From: Cyclina sinensis
Lineage: Eukaryota; Mollusca; Bivalvia; Venerida; Veneridae
Assembly (NCBI GenBank): GCA_012932295.1
Contig: JAAONU010000016.1
Coordinates: 47,523,241-47,587,240, forward strand
DNA: 64,000 bases
Direction: 5' to 3'
Positions 21,937 to 34,800 of the stretch are shown piece by piece. The translations under genes and the position numbers were made by a program. The notes under the pieces were generated by a model. It searched no databases and was not told the DNA's origin. It saw nothing but the letters and a program-made list of their open reading frames with translations. Position 1 is the stretch's first letter. Each line of letters starts with the position of its first letter.

Positions 21937-22750
21937 ACCCCCACCACGGAATGTGGTGGTTGGTGGGGAGGGGATACTGGAATCGCTTTGTCTCGTCGGT
22001 CAGTCGGTCTGTCTCCACCTTGTCCGCTCAGTGAATGATATACTAATGGAAGGATTTTCTTCAAACTTGACTTTGATGTTAACCTCAAAATGGGAATGTG
22101 CAGAACTCATGTTACCCTTGTGTCAGGTCAAGGTCACACTGGAAGGTCAGATAATTTTCGTGTCACCTCTGTAAATTCTAAACCCCTTGAAGGATTTTCT
22201 TCAAACTTGTCTCAGATGTTCAGCTAATGATAGCAATTTGCAGAAAACATGCTGACCTTGTACCAGTTCAAGGTCAAGGTCACACGAAGATCAAATATTT
22301 AACAATGAATTATAAGACAAGGATTTTCTTATAACTTTGCTCAAATGTTCAGCTCAACAAGGCAATATGCATAACCCATATTGCCCTTGTGTCAGCTCAA
22401 GGACAAGCTCATACCAAAGGTCAAATATCTGACAATAAAAAAAGACAATGTGTCATGTTTCCTATGTAAATTCTTTACCCCTTGAAGGGTTTTGTTCTTA
22501 CTTAGCTCAAATATTCAACCCAACAACGCAATGTGCAGTACCCATGTTGCCCTTGTGTCAGGTAAATGTCATGGCCATATTGGAAGTTCAGACAAATTTT
22601 CATGTCCGCTCTTTAAATTTTATGCCCACTGAAAGATTTTCTTCAAACTTGGCTAAAATGTCCACCTCATGATAGCGATGTGCATGTTGACCTTGTACTA
22701 GCTCAAGGTCAAGGTCACACTTGAAGATCAAATATTTGACAATGAATTTT
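21937..22750. repeat. Degenerate tandem array, unit about 130-165 bp, five units
   Basis: Units start with GGATTTTCTTCAAACTTG-like text at about 22052, 22192, 22321, 22486 and 22634. They share GCCCTTGTGTCAG, TCAAGGTCAAGGTCACAC and CAAATATTTGACAATGAA. The array is preceded by a hairpin, CCACCAC-GGAAT-GTGGTGG, at about 21942-21960 and a GGAATCGCTTTGTC segment like the HINE 5' region. Probably a repeat family of the same general class. Confidence 0.65.
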
Positions 22751-23049
22751 TTCCAACACAACTGTTTTATGCCACGAAAGTTTTCCCTTTTCCATCTATT
22801 GAAATATCCAAGTCACCATCTATCAGCTTTTGTGGGGTATGAATCGCATTCAGCAATAGTTCTAGTTATTTTAGAACCTGTCTTGGTAAGATTCATAAGA
22901 AAGCAAAAGTCTATGATTGCAGTTTAAGAAGCCTTTTTGACACCTTTCATTGTTTACTACTTAAACTAGAGTTTAAAAATAATATGGTAAGTTCAGTACA
23001 GGTGTTGATGTCAGGGTCACAGTATTAAATTTGTTGGCAGAACTCTGGT

Positions 23050-23745
23050 TGCCATGGCAACTGAAAGGAAAAACTTCAAACATCTTTTCTGAAACCACAA
23101 GGCCTAGAGCTTAGATATTTAGTTGTAAACATCATCCACTGGACCTCTACCAAAGTTATATAAATCATGGCCCTTGGGTCAGATTTGACCCCACCACAGG
23201 GGTGATTTGTTTTTACATAGACTTAATAAGGAAAGACTTCAAAAATCTTCTTGTCAGAAACCACGAGGCCTAGAGCTTAGATATGTTGTTAATAACACCA
23301 TCTAGTGGACCTCTGTTAATGTTTTTTAAATTATGACTATGGGGCCAGAACTGGCCTGAGCCCCGGGGGCCACTTGATTTTACAAAGACTTAAAAGGGTA
23401 AAACTTTAAAAGTCTTCTTGTCAGAAACTATAAGGCCTAGAGTTAAGATGTTTGGTGTGTATTGTCTAAATGGACCTCTACCAAGTTTATACAAATCATG
23501 GCCCCTGGATTTAAATTGGACCACCAAAGGGGTCACTTGATTTTATATAGACATAATATAGAGGAAAAACTGATCTTGTCAGAAACCATTAAGCCTAGGA
23601 TATAGAAATTTGTTTGTTTCACTGTCTAATGGACCTCTACCAAGTTTATACAAATCATGGCCCCTGGATCAAAATTTCCCCGCCCAAGTGGTCACTTGGT
23701 TTTACACTGAGTTATATAGGAAAATTTTGGCCCTCACCAGGGTAT
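23050..23745. repeat. Degenerate tandem array, unit about 165-170 bp, four units
   Basis: Units share AGGAAARACTT, CTTGTCAGAAACCA, AAGGCCTAGAGCTTAG, TGGACCTCTACCAA and GGGGTCACTTGATTTTA. Starts are near 23060, 23231, 23395 and 23560. Confidence 0.65.
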
Positions 23746-24499
23746 CCAGCAACCACCCACCTCACCTGGGTACCTCGCATTCCGAAAAAAATCAGTGGAT
23801 GGGGTAGGAAGGTACTTAACCTTCATTCACCTTTGATTTGACCTTCATTTGACCTACTGACCTACTTTTTTTGAAGCTACATCAATGAAATTTTAAATAT
23901 ATATATAAATTTGCATGCAGAATTCAACTGTGACCTTGGCTGATCTTGACCTATTGACCTGGTTCCTTGTTTTTGAAGTTATGTCTTTGAACTTTTAACT
24001 ATTTGTATAAGTTTGCATACATACTTCAAAATTGACTTTGGTGTACCTTGAACTTTTGACCTGCGTTCTTGTTTTAAAAACATCTATTTGATATCTTTTA
24101 TAATATTTGAACTGTCTGCCATTTGACACATCTCTTACATGCCACCCCTACTCGACCAGTTGTTTGATAGTTTTTTTTTCAGGTGAGTGACCCAGGACCA
24201 TAATTATGGACCTCTTATTTTTGTATGTGTTTCAAAATATGTTGAAATGTTTTATTTGAAGACATGTGTTTTTCTTTATTATACAGTGCTCTACTTCAGT
24301 TTTGAAGTATTAGTAGTAATTCAGATATTTTCATCTCTGTTAAGATTTTTACATAAAAATGTGACTTGAAGATTTTGTAATTTTTTTTCCTATTAGAATC
24401 ATCACTGACATCATCTTTGCTAAGAAACCTATTAATTAATAAAAATAATAAAATGATGGGAATGATGTTACAGCTAATCTGTGCATAAGGTGCTTGTGG

Positions 24500-24700
24500 T
24501 CAGATTTTATGATCAGTCTTTGTTCGTTGTCTTCTTTCAGCCATAATTTCCTTCAAATGACATATTTCCCCTATACAACTGGATGGGTAATGGCAGTTGA
24601 GTATTTGCTTCAAATGATATATTCCCCCTATGCCACTAACTGGGTAGTAGCAGTTGAGAATTTTCTTCAAATGACATGTTCCCCAATATCACTTGATTTA
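24500..24700. repeat. Short tandem array, unit about 63 bp, three units
   Basis: Units CTTCAAATGACATATT, CCCCTAT and GTAGCAGTTGAG recur three times, followed by weaker traces to about 24800. Confidence 0.5.
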
Positions 24701-24799
24701 TCTTAGAAATTAAAATTTGCTTTAAATTACATATAACATTACAACACTGGATGGATAATGAAAGTTAACAACTTGCTTCAAATCGCCCCCTCTGCCACT

Positions 24800-26029
24800 A
24801 GATGAAGTCAAATGAAACCTGACAGGGTTTCTTCTAGATGAAGTTCTTTCATGTTCTTCAAAGAATTCCATTCCATTCTGAATTGCAGTTGTTATGACAA
24901 AGAAAACCTTGAAACTACAAAGTTTATAGCTGAGTTCTGAAATGTGTGGTATTGCCTAATGAACCTCTATCAATATTTGCTCTTTCTGTTATGAATGGCT
25001 ATCCGCCTGGGTTCTTATATTTAGAGAGCATGTCAGTGTCGACGGGGTACACCTACCGGTATACAGTCTAGCTAAAACTGTTGGGATTGTCTGGTTGATG
25101 GGAGTTTGAAAATAGTCATGTAACTTTCTCTAGTGGAGTTCCTCATTTCCTATGATGACCCCTGGGATCAGTATAAGCCCCATATCAAAGATCACATATA
25201 TCGTATATTGAAATTTACAGGAAAACCTCCATAAATCCGCATGTTTTAAACCAAAACCAAAAAGGTTTAATATTAGGCAAGTAGCTTTATCTAGTTGAAT
25301 CGTTTAATTTTGTATTGGATTTTGCATGATCTGAGCAGTTTAACTCAGGCGAGTAATTCAGCACCATCATGGATCCCCTTTCTTCATACTAACATCTGTA
25401 AGAAAAGCACTAAATGTCATCATAGAACTCAATTACTAACATTGTTAAAACGCTTGTATTTAATTAAAACAGACCGCTAAGCTAACACTTAGATTGAACT
25501 TGAGATTGTATTGTGGTTATAGTCAGTGTTTGTTTGGTATCTTTGTAATCATGACCGAATTCGAACTCCTACTTTATTTCCAGAGCAAAAAAGAAAAAAA
25601 AAACTTTGTTCAAATTTGTGCTGTACATTGAAATACTTAAGCCATGATACTTAAAACGTCTGTTCATCTGGTCATTTTCTTTTTCAATTCAGCACATCAG
25701 GACAGAGCAATATTTGTTGATTTTTTTACATAAAGTTTTAATTGCAATTTATGTTGTGCAAATTTTAACGCCCTTCTTTTTTTAGATCGGATACTGTTCT
25801 TGTTAAAATATGTGTATTTGTTTCAACTAAAAAACTTTGTTCGGTATTCATATGAAGTGTTTCTCCTAATCATTAAGAAAACAAGAAACAATTGCATACT
25901 AAATATATACTGACTTATCAAAGTGTTTTGAGTTGTTCATTCTTTAGACAGCTATGTCGGTTGTCTTAAGCACTCCCCACCTTGTAGCTCTACCGTTATA
26001 ATATATAAGTGTGTGCAAAAAGATTCTTT
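24800..26029. other. Intergenic, nothing recognised
   Basis: No coding motif or clear repeat partner. Confidence 0.4.
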
Positions 26030-26434
26030 GTTACAACCCCTGTTGTCGAGCGGGCGAGGTATGTAGGTTGACGTTAGTCCAACTCTTCACGCCAGAAGTG
26101 CCTGGATGATGGCATGAAGGGAAACGCCTCGTCTTTTCAGTCTATGACAATTTGGAAATGTGAATGTTTGCCGGGCAAGGCTCCGCAATCTCGAGTGCCC
26201 GTAGCATTATATACGTGGCACAGTGCCTTGGGTGCGCAGTGGGTCGTTGTGCTTCAAGCGAGTCTGTCAGACATTCACAATTTCAAATTCATCGACAGAC
26301 AGGTAGAGATAACCAAAAACCAAGACTGACCATTAGCTAAAGTACCCCTCTTGCATAACACCCCAACTGGGCATTAGCACCTCCAGTCGTGTTAGTCTAT
26401 ATACATGGACCACAGGTCAATAATATAATGCCTC
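26030..26434 (+). repeat. Interspersed repeat, copy 2 (inverted partner at 5.64-6.14 kb)
   Basis: Starts TTACAACCCCTGTTGTCGAG and matches the reverse complement of copy 1 at an estimated 95 percent or better. It lacks the 43-bp insertion of copy 1. Confidence 0.6.
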
Positions 26435-26500
26435 TGTCATGTATATATAGACATAACGGAATAGAGGGGTTAAAATGCTCGTCGCATTTACTATATAAAT

Positions 26501-27501
26501 TAGGGATGTAAGTGAACGTTCGAAAGTTCGGATCCGATGCCGAACGTTCGAATGTATTTTTGGCATTCGAATGTTTAAAAAAAAATCTATCATTTTTGTT
26601 TTCATGGGAAAATGAAATCATGAAGTGTTGAAGAAGTAAGAAAGGCGTTATAATCAGGTGAATTCACACCTATTGTTGCTTTAACACCTCTGTTAACACG
26701 TCTGGTCAGACGACCGTAAACTTCCGTCATCTAATGTTGGTGACCTGTGCTTTCTGCAAGTGTCACCTACAATAGCTAAGTCAAAAGGTACTGGTTTGTC
26801 CGTGTCAGAGTGTCGAGTCTGTGGTCAAACTAGGAAACAGATGGAAGAAATTAAATACACAGACGTGTCAGTCAGTTACTGGCACTAACCCCGATTTTAC
26901 TTTATTGTGGCGCGATTTTCGGGGTTATTTTATTCTCTCGCAAATTCTCTAACAGTTCACATCCGTAACGCTTATAATCAGTCAAAATGTCAACCATAAC
27001 TTGGGCTTCGTCTCAATTTCTTTTTCTTTTCGACCTTCTTAGTATAAATTTAAATCGAAAAGTGATTTACCCATTAAGGATACCGGATACCGAGAAATAC
27101 ACATTGTGTCAATGAATTGGAAACACTCGGATATTATCGAGTTAACCACGTCGAGATGCAATCTCCTGGCAGTGATCTCCCCTTCACTGTTAAACTTAGC
27201 TGGATTTCAGAAATTATTTTTTATTCTTTTTTCTTCAGTTATTATTGGAATTGCATCGATTTAACATGCCTTGATGTAATGAAATTGAAAAAAGTTTAAC
27301 ATTTTGTTTATTTACGTTCGACTATCATCACGTGACATGCCTTTGTACTGAATGGAAAGTAAACGCTGCATGGAGTTTGGCCGAGAAGTTCGTGAAAACT
27401 CTGTGTAACTATTGAGTACGAGTGATTCAAACGTTCGAACGTTCGAATGCAAAATGATCCGAACATTCGAATGCTAAAATGAACAAATTTTGCCATCCCT
27501 A
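26501..27501. mobile_element. hAT MITE with TAGGGATG ends and perfect 8-bp target duplication
   Basis: Ends TAGGGATG and CATCCCTA, 1001 bases, flanked on both sides by ATATAAAT (26493-26500 and 27502-27509). Subterminal palindromic TTCGAACGTTCGAA motifs occur at both ends (26514-26560 and 27428-27470), as expected for transposase-binding sites. No transposase is encoded. The perfect duplication means a fairly young insertion. Confidence 0.9.
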
Positions 27502-27524
27502 ATATAAATGCACTGAATAGAGCA

Positions 27525-27665
27525 GTTGATGCAGTGCATCAACTCCTCTGCCTTTACAATGTATAGTGAGACAAGCGTACAAAGTATCTATCCTATGCAA
27601 TGTATAGTGAGACAAGCGTACAAGGTATCTATTTTAGACACAGGAGCTGATGCAGTGCATCAACT
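27525..27665. repeat. Short local duplications
   Basis: TATAGTGAGACAAGCGTACAA occurs twice (27559 and 27603 regions), and GATGCAGTGCATCAACTCCTC occurs twice (27528 and 27649 regions), the latter containing the palindrome GATGCAGTGCATC. Confidence 0.5.
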
Positions 27666-27789
27666 CCTCTGTTCCTATTATACGGATACGCTGGTTAAAA
27701 TGGGTAACAATGAATTGAGAAGTGAAATTACAAATTGTACCTTCCATTCTACATTTAATGACCTATTCTAGATTTAAATAATAATATGT

Positions 27790-30128
27790 TTTAGCAATTT
27801 TTTTCATGATTATTCTTTTTTTACTTAGAAATTTGGTTAGAATTTTTAATATAGAGTTTTATTATTATTTAAGAATTATTAACTTGTCATTCAGAATTTT
27901 GGTATTATTAATGAAGAAGTGTAACACCTTGCTTATTATGGAAAATTCAGTTGAAAATAATAATACTTCCTTATGTTTATAAGGCTTTAAGTGACTGTTA
28001 ATATTTTTTTAGAATTATTCCTCCTTTAACTTACTTTTTTTAATTTATTAGAAAAATTTTATTTCAAGTAAAACCTATAATAGCTTATAGAGTGAGTTTA
28101 AAAAATAAGCTTCATAACTCTCGCACGGATTTGACTACATGAATTCCTTTTGCGACATAGAATAATGATTAATAATTAAGGCTTTTTTTAAAGACATTCA
28201 CAGATTCCACAATCAAAGCCCTGAGAATAGTAGAGCACGCTATCATTGTTTTATTTGGGAATTACACAATCAGAAATATTGAAACTAAGTGTTGAATTTC
28301 CTATTAAAGAGAATAATAGTCTAGACTATAATTTATGGCTAGAGGTACTTTAAATTCTACTTTATTTAAAATTCGAATTTTTATTTCCAGAATGGATTTA
28401 CATATTCTGACCAAAATACAACATTTTTCCATTCAGCGCTTTACAAACTTATTAAAAAAGCCCTTCCAGTATTTATAAATAAATACTATTCTAGTGAAAA
28501 TGTAGCGTTTTACTTTTACTATCTGGTAAGTCCTCATCAATCAAACATAGGTCAGTATAATGAATGCATAGGAGGGAGCGTTTGTGACCATCTCAAGGGT
28601 TATAATTGGCGACAAAAAACATTTTGATGCAAAAATGCAGATTTTGGTTACAACTTCATCTAAACTATGTCCAGTAATTTTAATTAGTGCAAATAAATGA
28701 AAAATTTTATATCAACATATAAGTTCATTCTAAGCGGACTGAATTAAAGCCCTTCCAGTATTTATAAATAAATACTATTCTAGTGAAAATGTAGCGTTTT
28801 ACTTTTACTATCTGGTAAGTCCTCATCAATCAAACATAGGTCAGTATAATGAATGCATAGGAAGGAGCGTTTGTGACCATCTCAAGGGTTATAATTGGCG
28901 ACAAAAAACATTTTGATGCAAAAATGCAGATTTTGGTTACAACTTCATCTAAACTATGTCCAGTAATTTTAATTAGTGCAAATAAATGAAAAATTTTATA
29001 TCAACATATAAGTTCATTCTAAGCGGACTGAATTAGCAATTAGAGGTCGTTGTTGTAAATGCATTAGTACATCGAGTGGCCGAAATTGAACTTCTACTTG
29101 GAGGTTTAGAACATTTTTAACCTGTTAAAAAGTAACGTTATATCTGATTCGTGGAATACGACTTATTCTTTTATACAGTTTGAAATATAAGAATCGCAAG
29201 TCGTTTTTTATTAACCTGAGCTGTACCAAGAATGTGGTTCTGGAAAAAAATAGAAAAAAAGAACAAGGAAAACCTTTATTGCATACTTCTTGAAATACAG
29301 AGTCATAATAGGCAGATGATAAGCTAAAGGAACAATAAACAGATAAACAAGAGAAGCATTAACATTTACTGATATGGCTAAATTAACTAATTTAACGATT
29401 ACCTAAATCAATATAATTAAAAGGATCATACTAGGTCAATCAGAACATGGAGTCATGAAGGCTGCACTTGCTAGGATTACAAGATATGATCCGACTGTCT
29501 TACTCTAATAACAACAATTAGCATAAACAAACGTCTTTCTACTACAAATGAATTTTTTTCATTGAGAAGGTCGAGTTTCCCCAGAGAGGATTATTTATTC
29601 ATTGATTTTTTTGGCAAATAAACAGTACTACATGTATATGATTCACGAACTTTGTTCATTCCTTCGGACATTTTTTTTGCACAAAATAGTTATCACATGT
29701 ATATACATTAGAAATAATTAAAAAGAATAACAAATGCATACAAAAAAGACGGTTTCTTGTATAAATGCATTTATGTGAATTTATCAAAAACTTTATGTCT
29801 GTTTAATGATATTAACCCATGGCATTTTATGAAACATTGTTACTCGACATTTGAATGTTTTGTAGGGAAAAGAGAGTTGGAAACTTAGTTCAAAATATAA
29901 CTTTTTTTCATTTTTTGTTAGTGTTGAAAGACACTTACAGCGAACAGAAAACACCTGGCACGTGTATACAAATTAATATAAATTGAAATTCATCGATTTA
30001 TTGTCTATTACAGGCAAACGATACAGCAGAATTTGTTAAAGTTAACTTTTTTAAGCAATCGCCCAATGAAAAAGAACATGAGTAAAAAATGATGACGATT
30101 GTATACAATGAAGACTTAAGCCAAGATT
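27790..30128. repeat. 3' flank of gene A, duplicated at 52.91-54.97 kb
   Basis: Long noncoding alignment with the 3' flank of gene B (for example AGGTCAGTATAATGAATGC, TCATGAAGGCTGCACTTGC and GGAACATGGAGTCATGAAGG recur). It shows that the duplication which made genes A and B covered at least 2 kb beyond the genes. No coding frame is conserved between the copies. Confidence 0.75.
28461..29034. repeat. Recent tandem duplication, period 289 bp, two units
   Basis: 28461-28749 and 28750-29034 are almost identical (AGGAGGGAGCG against AGGAAGGAGCG is the clear difference). The paralogous region near 53592-53880 has one unit, so this duplication arose in copy A after the gene duplication. Confidence 0.85.
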
Positions 30129-31158
30129 TACAGAGTAACACAAGTATTAACATTTCCAAAAAATGCTTGAATTCGCCGTTCAGCCATGTATGACGTCTTA
30201 TCCATATATGAATGTATTTCATGTTCGCTATTCATTGATTTGATAATTTTATAACATGCTTTGCAGTGAAAAGCGAAGTTATATCTGATAATTTTCACAC
30301 AGAAATAATAAAGCAGATGAAGTATACATTGTAGTTTTTATTGTAGCTGGGCTATTTTTGAAAGCGGATGATTTGGCTTCTTTATGAAAAGCATGCCAAT
30401 AAATTTATACATCATGTTAAAATTTGCAGCATTAAAAACCTTGTAAATATTGCTTTGTTGTAAACAAGTCTACGCATAATTAATTAGCTGTTTGCGTAGC
30501 TTTTTACTTTATTTATTATTAAAAAATGTTTACTTAACAAAAGCGAGATACTATTCTTCAATATTATAAGAATATTACATGTTAAATTTAAACAGAATAA
30601 ATTTTAGGTAAAAAAATACGATATTGCCATGACACTAAACGAGTATATATAAAAAACGGATATATCCTGATCAAACTCCTCGCACCGGGTACGTCACGCT
30701 TTGCTACTTTGTACTGATCAGGGGAAGTAACCGCTGTGGGGTGTTTGTATCCTGATTAGAATCGCCCGGAAGCAAGCATTTATTTTTTTTCTTTAAGTGC
30801 AAGTTTTAGAAAAACCAAACAAAACATACTCTTATTTAGACTACATTCTCTAGTTAGGAATGACATGTAGCAAAAATATTGCGAATATCTTGTGTTAACC
30901 CGCAAGAGCCTGAAGACTGGTACTGAGTTCGTACATTGATGATGGTATTTTTCAGTTGTAAGAATAAGTAACCCGACAAACATGGCGGTTGGGCGAGTCC
31001 ATTTACACATCCCTTGCTGAAGATTTTTGACGTCCATTTTGTTATCATGTGATATGAAATTATTCGCTTTAATTGGCTAAAGGCAGGCGGTGTACAGGTA
31101 AAACTGTTCAAATCTTGTTAATTGTATATATTGCCGTCCAGGAACGGTGATAATAAAG
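30129..31158. other. About 1 kb present downstream of gene A, absent downstream of gene B
   Basis: The flanks on both sides align with 54970-54984, where B joins directly. No transposon ends were recognised, so it could be an insertion in A or a deletion in B. Confidence 0.5.
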
Positions 31159-31499
31159 AACAGGATCAACCAAAAATAAAGGTTTTGGTAAAAAAATGGA
31201 TAAAATATAGGGATTACAGTCGAAAAGACTTATAATTTGAGACATGTAAATAAGGATTATTTTTTTCCTGAATATTATCATTACCATTGTTTTCTTTTAC
31301 TTAACTAGACATCTGTACAACATCTCTATCATTGTTAAACAAATAAGAAACAACGTTTTGAAAAAAAAGTTGTCCAGAACTAGAAACATTATAGGACACC
31401 AAAATCGCAAGTTGACAATTTGTTATAAACATCTTTGCTTTCTGTTTCTTCCCTGCAAATTTCTTCCACAATATTCACTATTGATTGTTATTATTTATA

Positions 31500-31801
31500 C
31501 TATTTATAGGTGATTAAATGTTCAGGATAAGCCTGTGTGTCATTAAAGACAACAAACATGAGTGGATTGCAGGTATTATTTGTAACCGAGTCATAAAGTA
31601 TGCGTTGTTGTGCCGGATTTATTGGCGGTGGAACCTGCATATTGCTTGATCCGCAACAATATTTCCCGGTCAGTACTAAGCATCGGTACATCCTTTTGTT
31701 TCCGTCGTTTCCAACTGGTGAATAGGTTTCATGGTCAAAGTAGTTGGCATTTACAGCAAAGTACACTCCCTTTCCAAGAGCAGTGGCTGAAATATCATAT
31801 G
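31500..31801 (-). CDS. Gene A exon 12: PARP domain end and stop
   Basis: Encodes AYDISATALGKGVYFAVNAN (Tyr of the triad), YRCLVLTGKYCCG, LYDSVTNNTCNPLMFVVF and QAYPEHLITYK, with TAG at 31502-31500. The start uses acceptor AAAGTCAAG|CA. More upstream acceptors would break the frame in this copy because of a 5-base difference from gene B. Confidence 0.8.
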
Positions 31802-34800
31802 CTTGACTTTAATTTAAACTGAACTGTTCCGCTCATTTGAGACATTGACATAAAGCACATGTTTAAGGTTCTGCATTCAGAACTTGTTTTAATTATAAGA
31901 ACTGGTGTTAATACCATAAAGCCAAGCACAAACCTCCGACAATTTAAACAGCTATTTGTCATTGTATTTGTAATTCTATTACGTAAAAGTTGTCTGTAGA
32001 GATGGTTATAAATATTTATTCCTACCGTTCTTCCCACAATAGCTTCTGTTAAATCCGTGAGAGTTAATGCTTGGTACTGCGTAGTCGGCTGTCCCATGCC
32101 ACAACATTCTTTCGTTATCCTTTTGCTTGGGATAAGTTATGTTGAGTTCTTTACGCTTTGCCGAGTATCGTGTGTGCAGTGTTTTGTTTTGTATTCTTTC
32201 GATCTACAATTTTATACATAATAATCCTACAAATAAACTCATATATTCTCATATTGTTTATTATACTAATTAAATGGACACATACGAGTCCGGATAATCT
32301 GTTGTAAACGGAAGGAATTAAATATGACATGTCTGGTTATCCGAACAAAAATGTAATCATTTTGGAAAAGGCTTGACGAAATTTGGGCATTTCTTAAGCA
32401 ATTAGAAAAAAAAATAATATCAAGAGATAAATAGACTTGTGTATTTATGACACAAAGCTGGCTTAAGGGGGTCCACTGCTGAAATTCCAACTAACACCAT
32501 TTTTTTCTGCCTGTGTTTTTTATGAAAATTAACTTATTGGTATTTGATTTCTGCAAAAAAAATCATAGGTTGCCGAATGAACTTTTTCACTAATTTAACT
32601 GGCAGCTATGCAGTCTAAATTAGGCTTTTTGACTCTGAAACTTGCTGAAATTTTGCATTAACTGACAAAAATTCAAATATTTTAATAATAAATAGTAATC
32701 AGTTTATTAAATTTTAAGAGAAATTATCAGTATACACCCTATTAACCAAAAATAGTTTTAAAAATAATAGAAAATTAACATTGGCCCTTAATGTCGAATT
32801 TCAATTTTCTATCCAATTAAGTCAATAATTAAGAAAAAAAATCACTTGTTAGCAAATTTCACCAGAAAAAATAGTAGTGGCAGAATAACAACAAATTGAT
32901 AATATACTGATATTTTGTAGATATTTGTATGGTCATTCTAAAAATGTAATAAAAGGAGTATGTCACCATTCATCTTTAAGAGCTATCTAATAAAAATACC
33001 TATGACCCATTCGGCTGTGACTGACAAAAATCATATGTATAACTTTGGATTAATTTATTATATTTGATGCATCTGATTATTTAAAAGAGGTACAACTGAT
33101 ACATAAACAACAAATTTATGTATCAAAAACCACTTTAGATGTATATCATATATCTAAGTTATACCAGATAGGTTGAAAATGGGGAGCAATTTACCCCACC
33201 CACTATGTTTTGCACAGCAAAAATAAATATAAGATTTTTTTTTTCAAATATTATATCTGCATTGCTTAGACATGTCTTGTTGAAAAAAAATGAAAGAACC
33301 AGATGTACAATTACCCAGAATTCGCATGCACATTTACAACTTTCATATTGATGATAGGTCCTTTGGAAATACTTAACATGGTTAATTACCAAATAAAGAT
33401 TGTTGTGTTTGTCATGCCTAACACCTTATGAACAGACCAGCCTAACACATTAATCAATTCATACATATTTCAACAAACAGAGGTGAGAAATAGCCTTAGC
33501 AGTCGAAAACAGTTTTTGACAACAAATTGTCATGAAGTCTGCCAAAAACATTTCAAATTTTGGAGCTAAATAAAGTTGAAGTATATATACTAAAGTTTAT
33601 AGTCTATAGTTTTTGTTTTACAGAATCAGTATTGGTTGTCCTAGATAACAGGTAACTATATAGCAGGAAGACTGCTCACTCTTTAGTTTCTCTTGCTAAG
33701 AATTTTTATCTTGTGTCTTTTGTGCACTAAAAATGATTACACATCATTGTGTACAAATTAAATTCTAATAAAAGTTTTCTATTTATCCTTATCAGACCTG
33801 AATGCTCATCAAGAAGTGACTTCACTACAGCAGCTCCAGTAAAAAGTCTTCAGATCAATTTGTCTAAGCCTTTTTAATCTTCATTTTATTCATTAAAATT
33901 GTAAAAGTACAAGAAAGTACTTAAGACAGTCAAAAGTTCTTATATTGTCACCTATATAAATAAGGTTTTATTTTTGAAAGGTTTCACATTTTTAAGTTTA
34001 ATTTTCATTTATCCCCTTGATTTCCAGTTCAAAGTTTGCCAGAATTCCTGCTGGAAAGACAGGAAATGCATGAAATGCAGACTGTTGATCAAACTGAGCA
34101 CTATAACAGCAGTCATCTGGGCACTTGAAGAACCACTTCCTGTAAACAAAAGACAAACTAAATTACATGTATCTAGATAGGGTTGTCAAAACTGTGCCTG
34201 TACCAAGTTCTTCAGTTTTATGGTTTGCAACACCTTTTTTTATAAATAATGTACCACTTTGACTATTTATCAAGGGTTTGATTAAAAAACAAAACAAGAA
34301 AATTGCAAAAGTAATATATACTACATATTTATGCACATAAAAAGAACCTTTAGGGACAAGATGACTGTGAAAAAAATGCAGTATGTCCACAAGTCAATTA
34401 AGAGTCCTATATTCAAAGCTTATTTTCTGTATTCCTTTGCTCAATTTTTGCTCATGAAATTTTGTGTAGAAAGTAACTCAAATAAGGAACAATTACTATT
34501 TTAATATTTTGGATCATTCACATAAAAAGTCAGAAATTTAAAAGATGACCTACATTGAGTTCCTTGTTTTAACCCCAGCTGAATGTATTCAAATCAATTA
34601 GAAAGTAATATACATTCATACATTCCATCATATTTTCTAAGGAAAGACATAAGAAGGGTACAGCTAACAGTCCCTTACAAAATTTACGACTGAAAAAAAT
34701 CTACCAACAAAGTAAAACAAAACTGCAGATCGAAGCTTGATGAAAATGATAAAAAAAAGCTCTTGTAAAGATAATATTTCTAAAAAAGTACTCACCACAG

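Noticed and set aside
31500..31830. Gene A looked like a pseudogene because of a 5-base insertion and an in-frame TAA before the last exon.
   Set aside because: The acceptor TCAAG|CATATG lies after both and keeps the frame in A and B. All twelve junction phases then agree.
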